A stretch of 64,000 nucleotides of DNA from Runella sp. SP2. GTDB lineage: Bacteria > Bacteroidota > Bacteroidia > Cytophagales > Spirosomataceae. The notes under the pieces were generated by a model that was given only the letters and a program-made list of their open reading frames with translations, had not been told where the DNA came from and did no database searches. Shown here piece after piece: positions 63,863-64,000 of this stretch. Numbering within the stretch: position 1 is the stretch's first letter; each line of letters starts with the position of its first letter. Position numbers and translations under genes: made by a program. Location: contig NZ_CP031030.1 in assembly GCF_003711225.1 (NCBI RefSeq), positions 496,001 through 560,000 on the forward strand, read 5' to 3'.

Positions 63863-64000
63863 TTATTTCTTTCTAGCAATAGCACGTTTGGCGGCTTCTA
63901 CGATGGCTTTGGCCGAAAGACCGTATTTTTCCATCAATTGAGCAGGTGTACCGCTTTCGCCAAACGAATCTTTTACTCCTACGTATTCCAACGGAGCAAG
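63863..64000 (-). CDS. Transketolase C-terminal subunit, 3' end (partial)
   Basis: Only the last 45 codons are inside the window; the gene continues past the right edge. The reading YVGVKDSFGESGTPAQLMEK, followed by YGLSAKAIVEAAKRAIARKK, is the usual C-terminus of the transketolase C-terminal-half subunit found as split transketolase in many Bacteroidota. It works in the non-oxidative pentose phosphate pathway with the N-terminal subunit, using thiamine diphosphate. Nothing about its start can be seen. Confidence 0.9.
   Translation of the reverse strand, partial: LAPLEYVGVKDSFGESGTPAQLMEKYGLSAKAIVEAAKRAIARKK

Overview
The window looks like chromosome from a Cytophagales-type Bacteroidota, probably a Runella/Spirosoma relative. 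Supporting signs are a type IX secretion C-terminal domain on a pectate lyase-like protein, a TonB-receptor-like barrel, a 7TM-DISM adenylate/guanylate cyclase, a BlaI/M56 pair, and promoters of the Bacteroidota TTG-N20-TAnnTTTG type. No rRNA, tRNA, CRISPR array or complete insertion sequence was found.

Layout. 1-1.8 kb: an AT-rich unknown gene split by an apparent frameshift in an A-run. 2.2-7.5 kb: an unknown protein, a polytopic membrane protein, a 7TM-DISM nucleotide cyclase and a sugar-phosphate isomerase-like TIM barrel. 7.5-9.5 kb: an AAA ATPase overlapping an HNH nuclease, matching the Septu (PtuAB) defence pair. 9.5-15.4 kb: radical SAM/SPASM enzyme, LDH2-type dehydrogenase, PhyH dioxygenase, a 67-bp tandem repeat and an M14 carboxypeptidase. 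15.4-19.7 kb: BlaI/M56 regulatory pair with a strongly dyad-symmetric operator, then an M20 amidohydrolase.

20.3-26.4 kb is an AT-rich accessory island of two tight transcription units: MFS transporter, candidate haem-oxygenase-fold oxidase and an unknown protein; then a perfect terminator, a new promoter, a structured leader, a possible PrnB-like protein, a Rieske protein and a B3/B4 (aminoacyl-tRNA-editing-like) protein. The set resembles an undescribed small-molecule pathway and is the most interesting part of the window. A lipoprotein gene broken by an in-frame TGA follows.

27.4-64 kb is mostly core functions: CvfB, M23 peptidase, DUF1080 protein, Rpn-type nuclease, putative porin, TonB-receptor-like barrel, dienelactone hydrolase, topoisomerase I, MarR regulator, OmpA protein, methyltransferase, cytochrome c, ApaG, uracil-DNA glycosylase, MlaE, PDH E1 alpha, RecF, VF530 protein, an ABC exporter, a DoxX-like membrane protein, a membrane-spanning CBM9/AraC regulator next to a pectate lyase-like protein, an AddA/RecB-like helicase-nuclease, an M14 peptidase, a GH78-type rhamnosidase, an ECF sigma operon and the end of a transketolase subunit.

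Intergenic spaces carry several families of short palindromic repeats, notably hairpins built on GGTTG-N4-CAACC (12.5, 28.4, 36.0 and 44.3 kb). Related repeat text also lies inside the helicase-nuclease reading frame. All family calls come from reading motifs and architecture; no database search was run.
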